Source: an uncultured Frankiales bacterium (GTDB lineage: Bacteria > Actinomycetota > Actinomycetes > Mycobacteriales > SCTD01). From it: a DNA stretch of 26,731 bases. A program made the translations under genes and the position numbers. The notes under the pieces are model-generated. The model did no database searches. It saw only the letters and a list, made by a program, of their open reading frames with translations, and had not been told where the DNA came from. Below, piece after piece: positions 14,865 through 23,275 of this stretch. The stretch covers positions 1-26,731 of the forward strand of contig CAMLIA010000035.1 of NCBI GenBank assembly GCA_946479905.1. Direction: 5' to 3'. Every line of letters begins with the position of its first letter. The stretch's first letter is position 1.

Positions 14865-15785
14865 ATGGACTTTGACCTCTCCGACGAGCAGCGCGCCCTG
14901 GGCGCCGCGGCCCGCGACTTCTACTCCAAGGCCGCGTCCCCGGCCGACGCCCGGCGGGCGCTGGCCGACGGGGCAGCGGTGACGCCCGGCCTCAAGGCGA
15001 TCGCGACGACCGGCTTCCAGTCGATCCTGCAGGAGGGCGGCAGCGTCCTCGACCTCGCGGTCGTGGCGTCGGAGTCCGGGCGCGTCCTCGCCGGGCCGTC
15101 GGTCGCCGGCTTCGGCCGGGTGTCGGTCCTCGTCCCCGATGCCGACCTGTCCGAGGGCTGGGCGGTGCTCGACGGCACCGCACCGGTGCTCGACGCCGGC
15201 ACCGCGACCAGGTTCCTCGCCCTCCAGGACGGCCGGCTCGTCCAGGCACGAGGGGCCGTCACGCTCGGCACGCCGCTCGACCCGACCCGCGGGCTCGGGA
15301 CCGTCGAGCTCACCGACGTCCAGGAGCTCCCCGACGCCTCCCGGTGGGGGCACGCGCTGCTCGTGGCGCAGGTGCTGCTCGCGGCCGAGGACCTGGGCAC
15401 CGCGGAGCGGGCCGTCGAGATCGGCGTGCAGTACGCCAAGGACCGCAAGGCCTTCGGGCGCGCGATCGGCTCCTACCAGGCCGTGAAGCACGCGCTGGTG
15501 GACGCCTTCGTGGGCGTCGAGCAGCTCCGCTCGCTGGTGTGGTGGGCGGCCTGGGCCGCCGACGAGTCGCCGGACGAGCTGCCGCTGGCGGCGGCCGCCT
15601 GCAAGGGGCTGGCCGCGACCGTGCTCGAGCGGGCCGCCGAGACGCTGATCCAGGTGCACGGCGGCATCGGCTTCACGTGGGAGCACGACGCGCACCTGTT
15701 CTGGCGGCGCGCCAAGGTGGACCGCTTCCTGCTCGGCGACGACGTCGACGCCTACGACACGGTGGCGCGGCTCTCCCTCAGCTGA
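14865..15785 (+). CDS. acyl-CoA dehydrogenase, short partner subunit
   Basis: The product is 306 residues, against about 380 for a typical family member. The N-terminus MDFDLSDEQRALGAAARDF and the C-terminal QVHGGIGFTWEHDAHLFWRRAK are characteristic, as is VQYAKDRKAFGRAIGSYQAVKH. The middle beta domain is shortened, and I see no Glu at either known catalytic position. This matches the non-catalytic FadE28-type subunit of the alpha2beta2 dehydrogenases that act on steroid side chains and other bulky acyl-CoAs. The pairing with the upstream gene supports that reading; the substrate remains inference. Its stop overlaps the end of the convergent amine oxidase gene by 8 bp. Confidence 0.92.
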   Translation: MDFDLSDEQRALGAAARDFYSKAASPADARRALADGAAVTPGLKAIATTGFQSILQEGGSVLDLAVVASESGRVLAGPSVAGFGRVSVLVPDADLSEGWAVLDGTAPVLDAGTATRFLALQDGRLVQARGAVTLGTPLDPTRGLGTVELTDVQELPDASRWGHALLVAQVLLAAEDLGTAERAVEIGVQYAKDRKAFGRAIGSYQAVKHALVDAFVGVEQLRSLVWWAAWAADESPDELPLAAAACKGLAATVLERAAETLIQVHGGIGFTWEHDAHLFWRRAKVDRFLLGDDVDAYDTVARLSLS

Positions 15786-17313
15786 GGAGGCGGTGGACCT
15801 CGGCGGCGACGCGGTGGCCGGAGCGGACGGCGCCGTCCATGTAGCCGTTCCAGACGGTCGCGGTCTCGGTCCCGGCCCAGTGGATCCGGCCGACCGGCTT
15901 GCGCAGCACGCCGCCGAAGTCGGTCCACACCCCGGGCGGGAAGTAGCCGGCGTAGCAGCCGCGCGTGAACTCCTCCGACGCCCAGCTCTTCTCGACGTAC
16001 TCGGTCACCTTGGCGGCCTTCGGGCCGAAGTACGTCGTCAGGTTCGCGACCACGGCAGCGCGCCGCTCGGCACGCGTCATGCCGATCGCGTGCCGGCCGG
16101 CCGCGCCCTCGATGAACCCCATGAGGACGCCGGGCGCGCCCGGGTCGGGCGGGGTGTTGTCGAAGGTGATCTTCACCGGTCCGGTGTCGCTGGTGGCCTG
16201 GCCCGCGAGCCCGTCGGCGCGCCAGAACGGGGTGTCGTAGACGCACTGCACCTTGATGACGGTGCCCATCGGGATCCGCTGGGTCAGCTGGTCGCGCTGG
16301 GCCGGCATGATCGGGTCGTAGTCGATCCGGCCCGCGAGGACCGGCGGGATCGCGACCACGACGCGCGCCGCCCGGGCGCTGAAGCCGTCGCCCTCGACCG
16401 TCACCCCGGCGCGGGTCTGCGAGATGCGCCGCACCGGGCTGGACAGCTTCAGCCGCGGCAGCGTCGCGGCCGCCTTGATGGCGATCAGCTGCGAGCCGCC
16501 GTGCAGGCGGTACATCTGGGCGCCCTTGTCGGTGTTGAGCAGCGACCCGAGGGAGCCGGCGGCCCGGCAGTAGAACAGCAGGTGCAGGAACGACAGGTCG
16601 CGCGGCTCGCAGGACCACACCGACTGCACCGCGAGCTCCACGAGCTGCCGGCCGTCCGGGGTCGACAGGCCCGAGAACGGCCAGCTCGCGAACGAGTCGC
16701 CGTGGTCCATCCACGACTGCACCGTCATCGAGTCCCACTCGAGCGCGTGCGGCGCGGTCCAGGGCCGGTCCAACGGCACGGTCGCGAGCCGCTTGTCGAT
16801 GGCGATGATGGCCTCACCCGCCTCCGCCGCGCCGGACGGGGTGTCGGTCGGGATCCGACCCGAGTAGGTGGACACCTGGCCGCCGCGCGCGTCGACGTAC
16901 AAGCCGGTGTTGTAGGTGAGGTACGCCGGGACCCCGACGTTGCGGGCGAGCTTCCAGATCTCGCTCTGTCCCGTGACGGCGTCGTCGGTCGGGTAGTTGT
17001 TCGGGTCCGACAGCCCCCGGTCCGGGAGGTCGTGCTCCGGTCCGAGCCACTGCCCGCCGACCTCGACGACGTGCCGGCTGTCGATGTGGTGGTTGAGGAC
17101 CCGGCCGCCCACCCGGTCGCGGGCCTCGAGCACCAGCACGTCGTGGCCCAGCCGCGTGAGGTCGCGGGCCGCCTGGATGCCCGCGAAGCCCGCGCCCACG
17201 ACGATCACGTCGGCGGTCAGGCCACCGGTGGCCGCCTCGCTGTCGAGGAACGGCACGAGCACGCCGGTCGCGGCGGCACCGGTGAGCAGCGCCCGGCGAC
17301 TGACGGGCGTCAT
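15778..17313 (-). CDS. Tat-exported flavin monoamine oxidase family protein
   Basis: The 511-residue protein starts with a Tat-like signal, SRRALLTGAAATG, with twin Arg at 6-7. The FAD-binding fold follows: VIVVGAGFAGIQAARDL with GxGxxG at 40-45, then LEARDRVGGRV at 62-72. The C-terminal RIHWAGTETATVWNGYMDGAVRSGHRVAAEV is the standard amine oxidase flavin-binding ending. No Cys is present there for covalent flavin. The reaction would convert an amine to an aldehyde plus ammonia and hydrogen peroxide outside the membrane. ATG at 17313 overlaps the nitrilase-like gene stop by 4 bp, so the two are coupled. Confidence 0.9.
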   Translation of the reverse strand: MTPVSRRALLTGAAATGVLVPFLDSEAATGGLTADVIVVGAGFAGIQAARDLTRLGHDVLVLEARDRVGGRVLNHHIDSRHVVEVGGQWLGPEHDLPDRGLSDPNNYPTDDAVTGQSEIWKLARNVGVPAYLTYNTGLYVDARGGQVSTYSGRIPTDTPSGAAEAGEAIIAIDKRLATVPLDRPWTAPHALEWDSMTVQSWMDHGDSFASWPFSGLSTPDGRQLVELAVQSVWSCEPRDLSFLHLLFYCRAAGSLGSLLNTDKGAQMYRLHGGSQLIAIKAAATLPRLKLSSPVRRISQTRAGVTVEGDGFSARAARVVVAIPPVLAGRIDYDPIMPAQRDQLTQRIPMGTVIKVQCVYDTPFWRADGLAGQATSDTGPVKITFDNTPPDPGAPGVLMGFIEGAAGRHAIGMTRAERRAAVVANLTTYFGPKAAKVTEYVEKSWASEEFTRGCYAGYFPPGVWTDFGGVLRKPVGRIHWAGTETATVWNGYMDGAVRSGHRVAAEVHRLLS

Positions 17314-18665
17314 GAGCGGAGGTCCGCGTACACAGCTGTCTCCAGGTAGTCGTTCTCCTGCGGGTCACCGGACCCGGGCGCCAGCCGTGCCGACTCCTCG
17401 GCCAGCTGTGCCCGGCTGCCGGCGCCGACCCAGGGTGCCAGGGCGAGGAAGTGCGGGCGCACCGGCATGCCGATGTAGGCGCCGGTCCGGCGCGAGTCGC
17501 GCGCGAGGATCGCCGACTGCCCGTCGAAGGCCAGGTCGAGCAGGTTGCCCACCATGAACGGGTTCACCGCGTAGCGGACGTGCAGGGTGGGGTCGCTGAC
17601 CGAGCGGTACGCCGACCCCATCCACTCCTGCGGCTGCCAGTCCCCTGCGCCGCCCAGCCCCGCCCAGCGCCCCGGGTTGGCCTCCGCCTGGACCATCACG
17701 TCGACGCCCTGCGCGTCCATGCAGGCGGCGTAGCTGACCCGCAGGTCCTTGCACGGCTGGAACCCGCGCGGCCGCTTGCCGTACGGGTACCCCCACGCGA
17801 AGGCCGGCAGGCTGGTGGCGAAGCCGAGCCGGTGCCGCCCGATCCGCGCACCCCGCGCGTTCGCGACGGCGGCGGGGCCCGTCACCGGGCCCTCGTCCAG
17901 CCCGAGCAGGGTCAGCTCGAGGTCGGTCAGCGGGACCTTCTCGTTGCGGAACAGCAGCCGCCCGTCCGGGCCCCACAGGAACGTGCTGTTGGTGACCCGG
18001 GAGCTGGTCGCGACGTAGGCGTCCGTCGCGCCGGGCTCGCCGAACACCGCGACCTCGGCCGGGTCGGTCGAGCGCCGGTAGGTCGCCATGTTGTTGCTCG
18101 CGACGACGTAGAGGTGGTGCTCGCGCGCGATGCCGGAGAAGGTCTGGACGAACGCCCGCACCATCGTGTCGGTCGCGGCGACGAGCACCTGCTTGCGCGG
18201 GTCGATCGGGCCCAGCAGCGCCTGGTACGCCGCGATCTGCGGCGCGTAGGCGGCGTTGAGCTGCGCGAGCGCCGCCGCGGCGGACAGCGGCTCCCGGTCC
18301 CCTGCCGGAGCCCGCAGCGGCGAGGAGGCCTGCTCCCGGACCACGGCCCCGCGCGGGCCCGTCGCGAGCGTCATGAGCCCGATGTCCTCGTTGAACACGG
18401 CGAGGGTGGTGCCGTGCCGGTGCGGTGTGACGTACCGCTGCACGAGGCACTCGACCCAGGCGCGGTACGACGCCGCGCTCGCGACGTGCGCGACGTCCTG
18501 CTTCGCCTGCACGCCGATCACGCGCAGGTCGCCGCGCGGGTCGGTGCTGCCGGTCGCGGGCAGCCAGCGGTGCGCCGGCGCGCAGGCCGGGGCGGCCGAG
18601 GTGACGGCCGGCAGCCCGCTCAGCAGCAGGGCGATCCCGACGACGCCCCTGACGATCCGCAGCAC
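17310..18665 (-). CDS. secreted carbon-nitrogen hydrolase (nitrilase/vanin-like)
   Basis: The product is 451 residues, longer than cytoplasmic nitrilases (about 280). A signal peptide covers about 1-24. The nitrilase catalytic triad appears in order: Glu93 in AVFNEDIG, Lys243 in LFRNEKVPLT, and Cys315 in SYAACMDAQGVDVMVQAEAN. The family cleaves amide or nitrile C-N bonds. A secreted form of about this length recalls vanin/biotinidase-type amidases. GTG at 18665 is taken as the start because it places the signal peptide correctly; the ribosome binding site is weak. It overlaps the amine oxidase by 4 bp, so it might release an amine that the oxidase then uses. Confidence 0.82.
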   Translation of the reverse strand: MLRIVRGVVGIALLLSGLPAVTSAAPACAPAHRWLPATGSTDPRGDLRVIGVQAKQDVAHVASAASYRAWVECLVQRYVTPHRHGTTLAVFNEDIGLMTLATGPRGAVVREQASSPLRAPAGDREPLSAAAALAQLNAAYAPQIAAYQALLGPIDPRKQVLVAATDTMVRAFVQTFSGIAREHHLYVVASNNMATYRRSTDPAEVAVFGEPGATDAYVATSSRVTNSTFLWGPDGRLLFRNEKVPLTDLELTLLGLDEGPVTGPAAVANARGARIGRHRLGFATSLPAFAWGYPYGKRPRGFQPCKDLRVSYAACMDAQGVDVMVQAEANPGRWAGLGGAGDWQPQEWMGSAYRSVSDPTLHVRYAVNPFMVGNLLDLAFDGQSAILARDSRRTGAYIGMPVRPHFLALAPWVGAGSRAQLAEESARLAPGSGDPQENDYLETAVYADLRS

Positions 18666-18702
18666 GGCAGCACACTTCGCGCCGCCGCCGCGCGTTCCTG
18701 CC

Positions 18703-19674
18703 TCAGCGCAGCGTGTCCTTCCAGGCCTCGAGCGTGGACCAGCGCGGCTCCCAGCCGAGCTCGGTGCGGGCCCGGGTGGTGTCCATGACTACGGGGACCG
18801 CGAGGGCCTCGACCCACCCGGCGTAGGACGGCAGCCCCGGCAGCGCGGCGACCCGCCGGGCCAGCGCGTGCACCGGGCGGGCGGGCAGCCGCAGCACCGG
18901 CACCAGCCCGGCGGCGCGGGCCAGGTCCGCCACGGACGCGACGTCGGAGGCGGCGATGTTGTACGCCCCGGGCGGGCCCGCCCCGACGACGCACTGCACC
19001 AGCGCCTGGCCGACGTCGTCCTGGTGGACGAGCTGGATCGGCAGGTCGGGCACGACCACCGGCAGCGGGACGGGCGAGCGGCGCAGCGCCAGCCACTCGA
19101 CCAGCGCCCCGACCCGCCCTGGCAGCTTCCCACCGAGGGCCTGCGGGCCCACCACGATCGACGGCCGCAGCAGGTAGAGGTCGATGCCGGCGTGCTGCTC
19201 CGCCTGCTCCGACAGCAGCTGCTCCAGCTCGGCCTTCTCCTGGGAGTAGAACAGCCGGTCCGCGCCACGCACCGGCCACTGCTCGGTCAGGCCCATCGGG
19301 TTGTCGCGGTGGAACCCGTAGGCCGCGACCGAGCTGGCGTAGACGAACCGCTTCACCCCTGCGGCGGCGGCGGCCCGGAACGCGTTGAGGGTGCCCTCCA
19401 CGTTGATCGCCTGGGTCGTCTCGCGGGAGCCGCCGGCGATGAGGAAGGCCAGGTGCACCACGACGTCGGCCCCCGTGAACGCCTCCTGCAGCGCGGCCTG
19501 GTCCCGGACGTCGCCCTGCCGGTAGGTCATCTTCGACCAGCCCTCGGCGGCCGGGTCGAAGGGCCGGCGGGCGATGCCGATCACGGAGTCGATCCGCGGG
19601 TCGGCTTCCAGGAGCGGCATCAGCCCGTGCCCGAAGGTGCCGGTGGGTCCGGTGACGGCGACAGAGAGAGGCAT
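18703..19674 (-). CDS. NAD-dependent epimerase/dehydratase (extended SDR)
   Basis: The 323-residue protein has the Rossmann motif GPTGTFG at 9-15, the VVVHLAF strand, Ser114/Ser115 in VYASSVAAYG, and the catalytic pair Tyr143-x3-Lys147 in FYSQEKAEL. LRPSIVVGP is the substrate-side strand of extended SDRs. Substrates may be sugar nucleotides or steroid-like alcohols; nothing in the sequence decides. The ATG at 19674 has a run of G just upstream. It lies 37 bases before the nitrilase-like gene in the same direction and may be cotranscribed. Confidence 0.9.
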   Translation of the reverse strand: MPLSVAVTGPTGTFGHGLMPLLEADPRIDSVIGIARRPFDPAAEGWSKMTYRQGDVRDQAALQEAFTGADVVVHLAFLIAGGSRETTQAINVEGTLNAFRAAAAAGVKRFVYASSVAAYGFHRDNPMGLTEQWPVRGADRLFYSQEKAELEQLLSEQAEQHAGIDLYLLRPSIVVGPQALGGKLPGRVGALVEWLALRRSPVPLPVVVPDLPIQLVHQDDVGQALVQCVVGAGPPGAYNIAASDVASVADLARAAGLVPVLRLPARPVHALARRVAALPGLPSYAGWVEALAVPVVMDTTRARTELGWEPRWSTLEAWKDTLR

Positions 19675-19700
19675 CCCCCCTGTCTACCCGCCGGACGGGT

Positions 19701-19732
19701 CAGCCGATCTCTCAGCCGATCTCTCAGCCGAT
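19701..19732. repeat. 12-bp tandem repeat carrying three in-frame stop codons
   Basis: CAGCCGATCTCT occurs twice (19701-19712, 19713-19724), followed by CAGCCGAT (19725-19732). On the minus strand the unit is in frame with the small gene that ends here and reads Ile-Gly-stop-Glu three times, so the stop codon is repeated at 12-base spacing. It most likely arose by slippage at the end of the gene. Confidence 0.85.
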
Positions 19733-20029
19733 GTCGTCGTTCAGCTCCAGCTTGCGGTAGAAGCGGATCTCGGGCTCAGTGGTGACCCCGGCCTCCGCCA
19801 TGATCTTGGGGATGTCCGGCTGGCTCGCGAAGAACGAGTGGAACGTCTGCTCGTCCGGCCACTCGTCGATGACGAGGATCTCGGTGTCGCTGGCGTAGAA
19901 GCGGTGGTAGGTCGCGCCGGCGGCCTTGCCGACGGCGGCGACCTTGCTGAAGGCCTCCGGGTCGACGTCCAGCATGTGCTCGAGCTGGGTCGCGTCCCCC
20001 TGGACGCGCAGGGTCATGAGAACGCTCAT
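19724..20029 (-). CDS. small dimeric alpha/beta-barrel (ABM-like) protein
   Basis: The product is 101 residues. The order is strand (SVLMTLRVQGD), helix (QLEHMLDVDPEAFSKVAAVGKAAG), strand (ATYHRFYASDTEILVIDEWPD), helix (EQTFHSFFASQPDIPKIMAEAG), strand (EPEIRFYRKLEL). This is the ferredoxin-like plan of antibiotic-biosynthesis-monooxygenase-type proteins, which act as small oxygenases, isomerases or ligand binders. Catalytic residues cannot be assigned. The ATG at 20029 is preceded by AAAGGG about nine bases away. It lies 49 bases upstream of the SDR gene and could belong to the same transcript. Confidence 0.82.
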   Translation of the reverse strand: MSVLMTLRVQGDATQLEHMLDVDPEAFSKVAAVGKAAGATYHRFYASDTEILVIDEWPDEQTFHSFFASQPDIPKIMAEAGVTTEPEIRFYRKLELNDDIG

Positions 20030-20129
20030 GGCGTTGCCCTTTCGTGGCTCGCTTCCCGCCGAAGGGCCAGGGCGGCGGCTGCCGCCGACGCTACGACGGC
20101 CGGGCCCGCCGGCCCATGGTCAGAACGGC

Positions 20130-21533
20130 TCAGCCCACGTGCAGGAGGACGCCGATCTTGGCCATCGGGTTGCTCGAGGACCCGGCGCACGCGGGGTCCT
20201 TGCCGCAGTCGCCATAGAAGGAGCCCCAGGCGGAGCCGTCGGGTGCGACGTCGAGGTCGATGTAGTCGTCCTTGGCCGACTGCGGGCTGGTGACCAGCTG
20301 GGTCCGGCCGCCGTGCACGGTGGCGCTGACGAAGGCCGACCCGCGCTGCACGGTGACCGTCCCGTCCCAGCCGCCGCCCTTGTGGGCGGTCAGGTAGGCG
20401 ACCGCGACCTGCCCCGGTCCCCGGAGCGACATCGCCCACTGGCCCACCTCGGCGCCGCGGCGGGCCGGTGACACCAGGTCGACGGGGGCGGTCCAGGTGC
20501 GCCCGGCGTCGCGCGACGTCCGCAGCAGCAGCTTCGTGCCCGTCGAGGTCACGCCGTACAGCGTCCCGTGGCTGTCCACCCGGAGCTCGTCGAGGTCGGG
20601 CACCTTGCGCTGGATCGGGAAGGTGAGCGCCTCGTCGGTGCTGCGTGCCAGGTAGGTCGTGCCGCCGCAGGAGACCAGCGTCCAGAGGGTCCCGTCCGGC
20701 CCGGTCTGCGGGTAGTCGCCGTCACCGGCGTCGAAGTCCTCGGCGTTGCCGCCGCACTCGGCGTGCACCGGCACCCCGCGGCGCAGCAGCGTCGAGCGGA
20801 ACGTCCACGTGTGACCGCCGTCGAGGGTGCGCCAGCAGTCGCGGTTGCCGTAGGCGAACATCACCGTGTTCCCGCACCAGTAGGCGACCCGCTCCCCCGG
20901 CACCGGCCGGTCACCGCCGCGCGGCGTCGGACCGGAGGTGAACCGCGGGTTCTCCGACTCGACGTAGCCGGGGGCCTGCGTGTTGAACCAGGTCCGGCCG
21001 CCGTCGTCGCTGGTGAGCAGGTGCGCGTACCCCGCCGGCGCCTGGTCGGTCACAGGGATGCCGGACGCCGGGACGACGACCGGGCTCAGCGCGTAGTAGT
21101 AGAGCCGCCCGGTGGCGCTGTCGATGTGGATCGCGCCGTCGGAGGCGACCCACTGCACGCCCGCGGGCTCGACGTAGCCGAAGCTGCGCCCGCCGTCGCG
21201 GGTGATGGCGAAGCCTGCGGGGCTGACCTGGTTCTCCGGCCGGGGCCCGGGCGCCCCGGGGACGAACCCGCTGCCCGCGACGCCCGGGACGGTCTCGGCG
21301 GGCTGCTGCACGACGGTGCCGTCCGGCGCGACCCGGACGTGCGTCTCGCTCGACAGGTAGCCGGTGGGGACGGTGCACGCCCGTCCCTGGTACGACGAGG
21401 GCGTGCCGTGCGCGGTGACGGCGCGGGTGGTCTCGACCGCGCCCGCGCACCGGGCCTGGCCCTGCGCGGGCAGCGAGGTGAGCAGCCCGGCGACGACAGG
21501 GAGGACGAGGAGCAGGGCGTTGCGGCGGCGCAT
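20130..21533 (-). CDS. secreted BNR/Asp-box repeat protein (sialidase-like propeller)
   Basis: The product is 467 residues with a signal peptide at about 1-27 (MRRRNALLLVLPVVAGLL then SLPAQGQA). At least four Asp-box motifs of the S/T-x-D-x-G-x-T/S-W/F type are seen: TRDGGRSF, SDDGGRTWF, TLDGGHTW and SRDAGRTW. These mark beta-propeller blades of sialidases and related proteins. The Arg triad and FRIP motif of true sialidases are not evident, so a binding or other hydrolytic role is as likely. Several Cys pairs (for example CGGNAED, SCGG, DCGKDPAC) fit disulfides outside the cell. Preceded by 37 bases after the enoyl-reductase-like gene; 100 bases to the next gene hold no clear site. Confidence 0.83.
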   Translation of the reverse strand: MRRRNALLLVLPVVAGLLTSLPAQGQARCAGAVETTRAVTAHGTPSSYQGRACTVPTGYLSSETHVRVAPDGTVVQQPAETVPGVAGSGFVPGAPGPRPENQVSPAGFAITRDGGRSFGYVEPAGVQWVASDGAIHIDSATGRLYYYALSPVVVPASGIPVTDQAPAGYAHLLTSDDGGRTWFNTQAPGYVESENPRFTSGPTPRGGDRPVPGERVAYWCGNTVMFAYGNRDCWRTLDGGHTWTFRSTLLRRGVPVHAECGGNAEDFDAGDGDYPQTGPDGTLWTLVSCGGTTYLARSTDEALTFPIQRKVPDLDELRVDSHGTLYGVTSTGTKLLLRTSRDAGRTWTAPVDLVSPARRGAEVGQWAMSLRGPGQVAVAYLTAHKGGGWDGTVTVQRGSAFVSATVHGGRTQLVTSPQSAKDDYIDLDVAPDGSAWGSFYGDCGKDPACAGSSSNPMAKIGVLLHVG

Positions 21534-21570
21534 GCCTGGTGTTTCGACGTGCGCGGTCGTTGTCCTGCTG

Positions 21571-22779
21571 TCAGGCCTCCCGGCGGACGCTGAGCTCGAA
21601 GCCGCAGGCCCGCAGCCGGGTGACGAGGGCGTCGCCCATCGCGACGGCCGGCGTCAGGACCCCGCCGTCGGACGTGAGGCTGTCCGTGCCGAGGCACAGC
21701 CCGCTCTGCCCGAGCATGACGGCCGTCGCGGCGTACCCGGGGTCGCCCTTCGCCGCGACCGTCGCGACGTACCGCGCACCGGTGCTGGTGCGGGTGTGCA
21801 CCTCGATCCGGAAGTGGCCCTTCTCGCGGGTCTGCTCCGACGGGCCCTCGCCCGGCTTGGGCAGCAGCCGGTCGAGCAGCTGGCGTGTGCCCGGCAGCGC
21901 CATGCCTGCCGCCAGCGCACCCACGCCCGCGGTGACCCCTCCTGCCAGCACCGGGGCGAGCGGGCTCCTGCCGACGCTCATCACCTCGCGGTAGCGGAAG
22001 CCCGGGCCGTAGGCGTGGCCGAGCAGGGCGTTGCTGCGCCGCACGATCCGGGTGTTGTACGGCGCCATGACGAACGGCGCCACCCACTGCCCGAGCAGCG
22101 GGTCCCTCGTCGGCGTCATGACGTCCCGGGCCTCGTCCGGCTCGCCGGCCCGGTCGGGGCTGAGGCTGTGCGGGTCGGCCATCACCCGGCGGAGGTCCTT
22201 GTCGGCCCGGACCTCGTCGATCATCGTCCGGAGCGAGTCGATCGTGCCGCCGCTGACGCCGCCCCGCATCGAGACGACGACGAGGACGGTGTCCTCCAGG
22301 GTGCCCTGGCCGTCGGCCGTCACCTGCTGGTGCAGCAGCCAGACGCCGAGGTCGCTCGGCACCGAGTCGAAGCCGGCCGCGTGCACGATCCGGGCACCGG
22401 TCTCCTGCGCGAGCTTGTGGGCGGCGTCGTGGCTGTCGCGGACGAACAGCACCTCGCCGGTGAGGTCCGCGTACGAGGTGCCGGCCTCCGCGCAGGCCCG
22501 CACCAACGGCAGGCCGAACTTCGCGTACGGCCCCACCGTCGTGGCGACGGCCGTCGTGCTGCGCGCGAGAGCAGCCAGGGACGCCTCGTCGGCGGCGTCC
22601 GCGACGATCACCGGCCACTCGACGGCCAGCCGGGCACGGAGCGCCTCGAGCTTGTCCTTGGACCTGCCGGACAGCGCGATCCGGGCGTCCCCGCCGTGCG
22701 TGGCGAGGTGCTTGGCGGTGAGCGCTCCGACGAAGCCGGTGGCGCCGTGCAGGACCAGGTCGTGCTCGCGGTCAGCCAC
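21571..22779 (-). CDS. saccharopine-dehydrogenase-like / trans-acting enoyl reductase family
   Basis: The 402-residue protein begins DLVLHGATGFVGALTAKHL (Rossmann glycines at 12, 15 and 18) and continues with ALSGRSKDKLEALR, VATTVGPYAKFGLPLVRACAEAGTSYADLTGE and ARIVHAAGFDSVPSDLG. These stretches match the mycobacterial trans-acting enoyl reductase group (Rv2953-like) that reduces lipid intermediates. True saccharopine dehydrogenase activity is unlikely. The start is GTG at 22779, overlapping the SRPBCC stop by 8 bp. Likely lipid-related, but no polyketide synthase is in the window to partner it. Confidence 0.88.
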   Translation of the reverse strand: MADREHDLVLHGATGFVGALTAKHLATHGGDARIALSGRSKDKLEALRARLAVEWPVIVADAADEASLAALARSTTAVATTVGPYAKFGLPLVRACAEAGTSYADLTGEVLFVRDSHDAAHKLAQETGARIVHAAGFDSVPSDLGVWLLHQQVTADGQGTLEDTVLVVVSMRGGVSGGTIDSLRTMIDEVRADKDLRRVMADPHSLSPDRAGEPDEARDVMTPTRDPLLGQWVAPFVMAPYNTRIVRRSNALLGHAYGPGFRYREVMSVGRSPLAPVLAGGVTAGVGALAAGMALPGTRQLLDRLLPKPGEGPSEQTREKGHFRIEVHTRTSTGARYVATVAAKGDPGYAATAVMLGQSGLCLGTDSLTSDGGVLTPAVAMGDALVTRLRACGFELSVRREA

Positions 22780-23227
22780 GCTCGACCACCGCCTTGATCC
22801 GCTCGAGGGTGGTGCGCATGCCCTGCCGGTTCGTGCGGCCGCGCGCCCACCCGGCGAGCAGCCAGTACAGCCGCAGGGCCGCCGTGGGCGTCAGGCTGAA
22901 CGACTCGGTGACGTCGGTCCCGTTGCCCGCCGGCTCGATGTCGTACCGCCAGGTGTTCACGACCTGGCCGGCGCTGATGACCTCGAACGCGAACGCCTTG
23001 CCGGGCGTGCTCTCGACGACCCGGCACTCGGTCCAGTACTTCAGGCCCTTGTTGTTGCGGTTCACGTGGCCTCGGAAGCGCGCCCCGACCTCGGGTCCGG
23101 TGGCGCCGTCCAGCCACTCGGCCTCGAAGGTCTCCGGGCTGAACTCCCCGATCCGCGTGACGTCGCTGACGAGGTCCCAGACCTGCTCGGGAGTGGCCTT
23201 CATGTGGACGGTCACGGCATCACGCAT
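22772..23227 (-). CDS. SRPBCC-family protein (polyketide cyclase/START-like)
   Basis: The product is 151 residues, the usual length. It follows the family plan: AVTVHMKATPEQVWDLVSDVTRIGEFSPETFEAEWL at the N-terminus, a central sheet (GARFRGHVNRN, KYWTECRVVESTPGKAFAFEV), DVTESFSLTP, and a long C-terminal helix (RTTLERIKAVVE). The fold binds hydrophobic ligands; the ligand is unknown. ATG at 23227 is divergent from the multicopper oxidase gene, 48 bases apart. It is translationally coupled to the enoyl-reductase-like gene, so the pair may act on the same lipid. Confidence 0.9.
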   Translation of the reverse strand: MRDAVTVHMKATPEQVWDLVSDVTRIGEFSPETFEAEWLDGATGPEVGARFRGHVNRNNKGLKYWTECRVVESTPGKAFAFEVISAGQVVNTWRYDIEPAGNGTDVTESFSLTPTAALRLYWLLAGWARGRTNRQGMRTTLERIKAVVERG

Positions 23228-23275
23228 GTCGGAAGCATGGCAGGAGTCGGGACGGGGCCGTCGAAGACGGTCAGC

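Noticed and set aside
17451..19785. Very long plus-strand open frames opposite the nitrilase-like and SDR genes
   Set aside because: They are Arg/Pro/Gly-rich and lack any motif, as expected for the antisense of GC-rich genes whose minus-strand products have intact catalytic residues.
22031..23275. Long N-terminal extension of the multicopper oxidase frame (open from 22031)
   Set aside because: It runs antisense through the enoyl-reductase-like and SRPBCC genes; the signal peptide at 23276 marks the real start.
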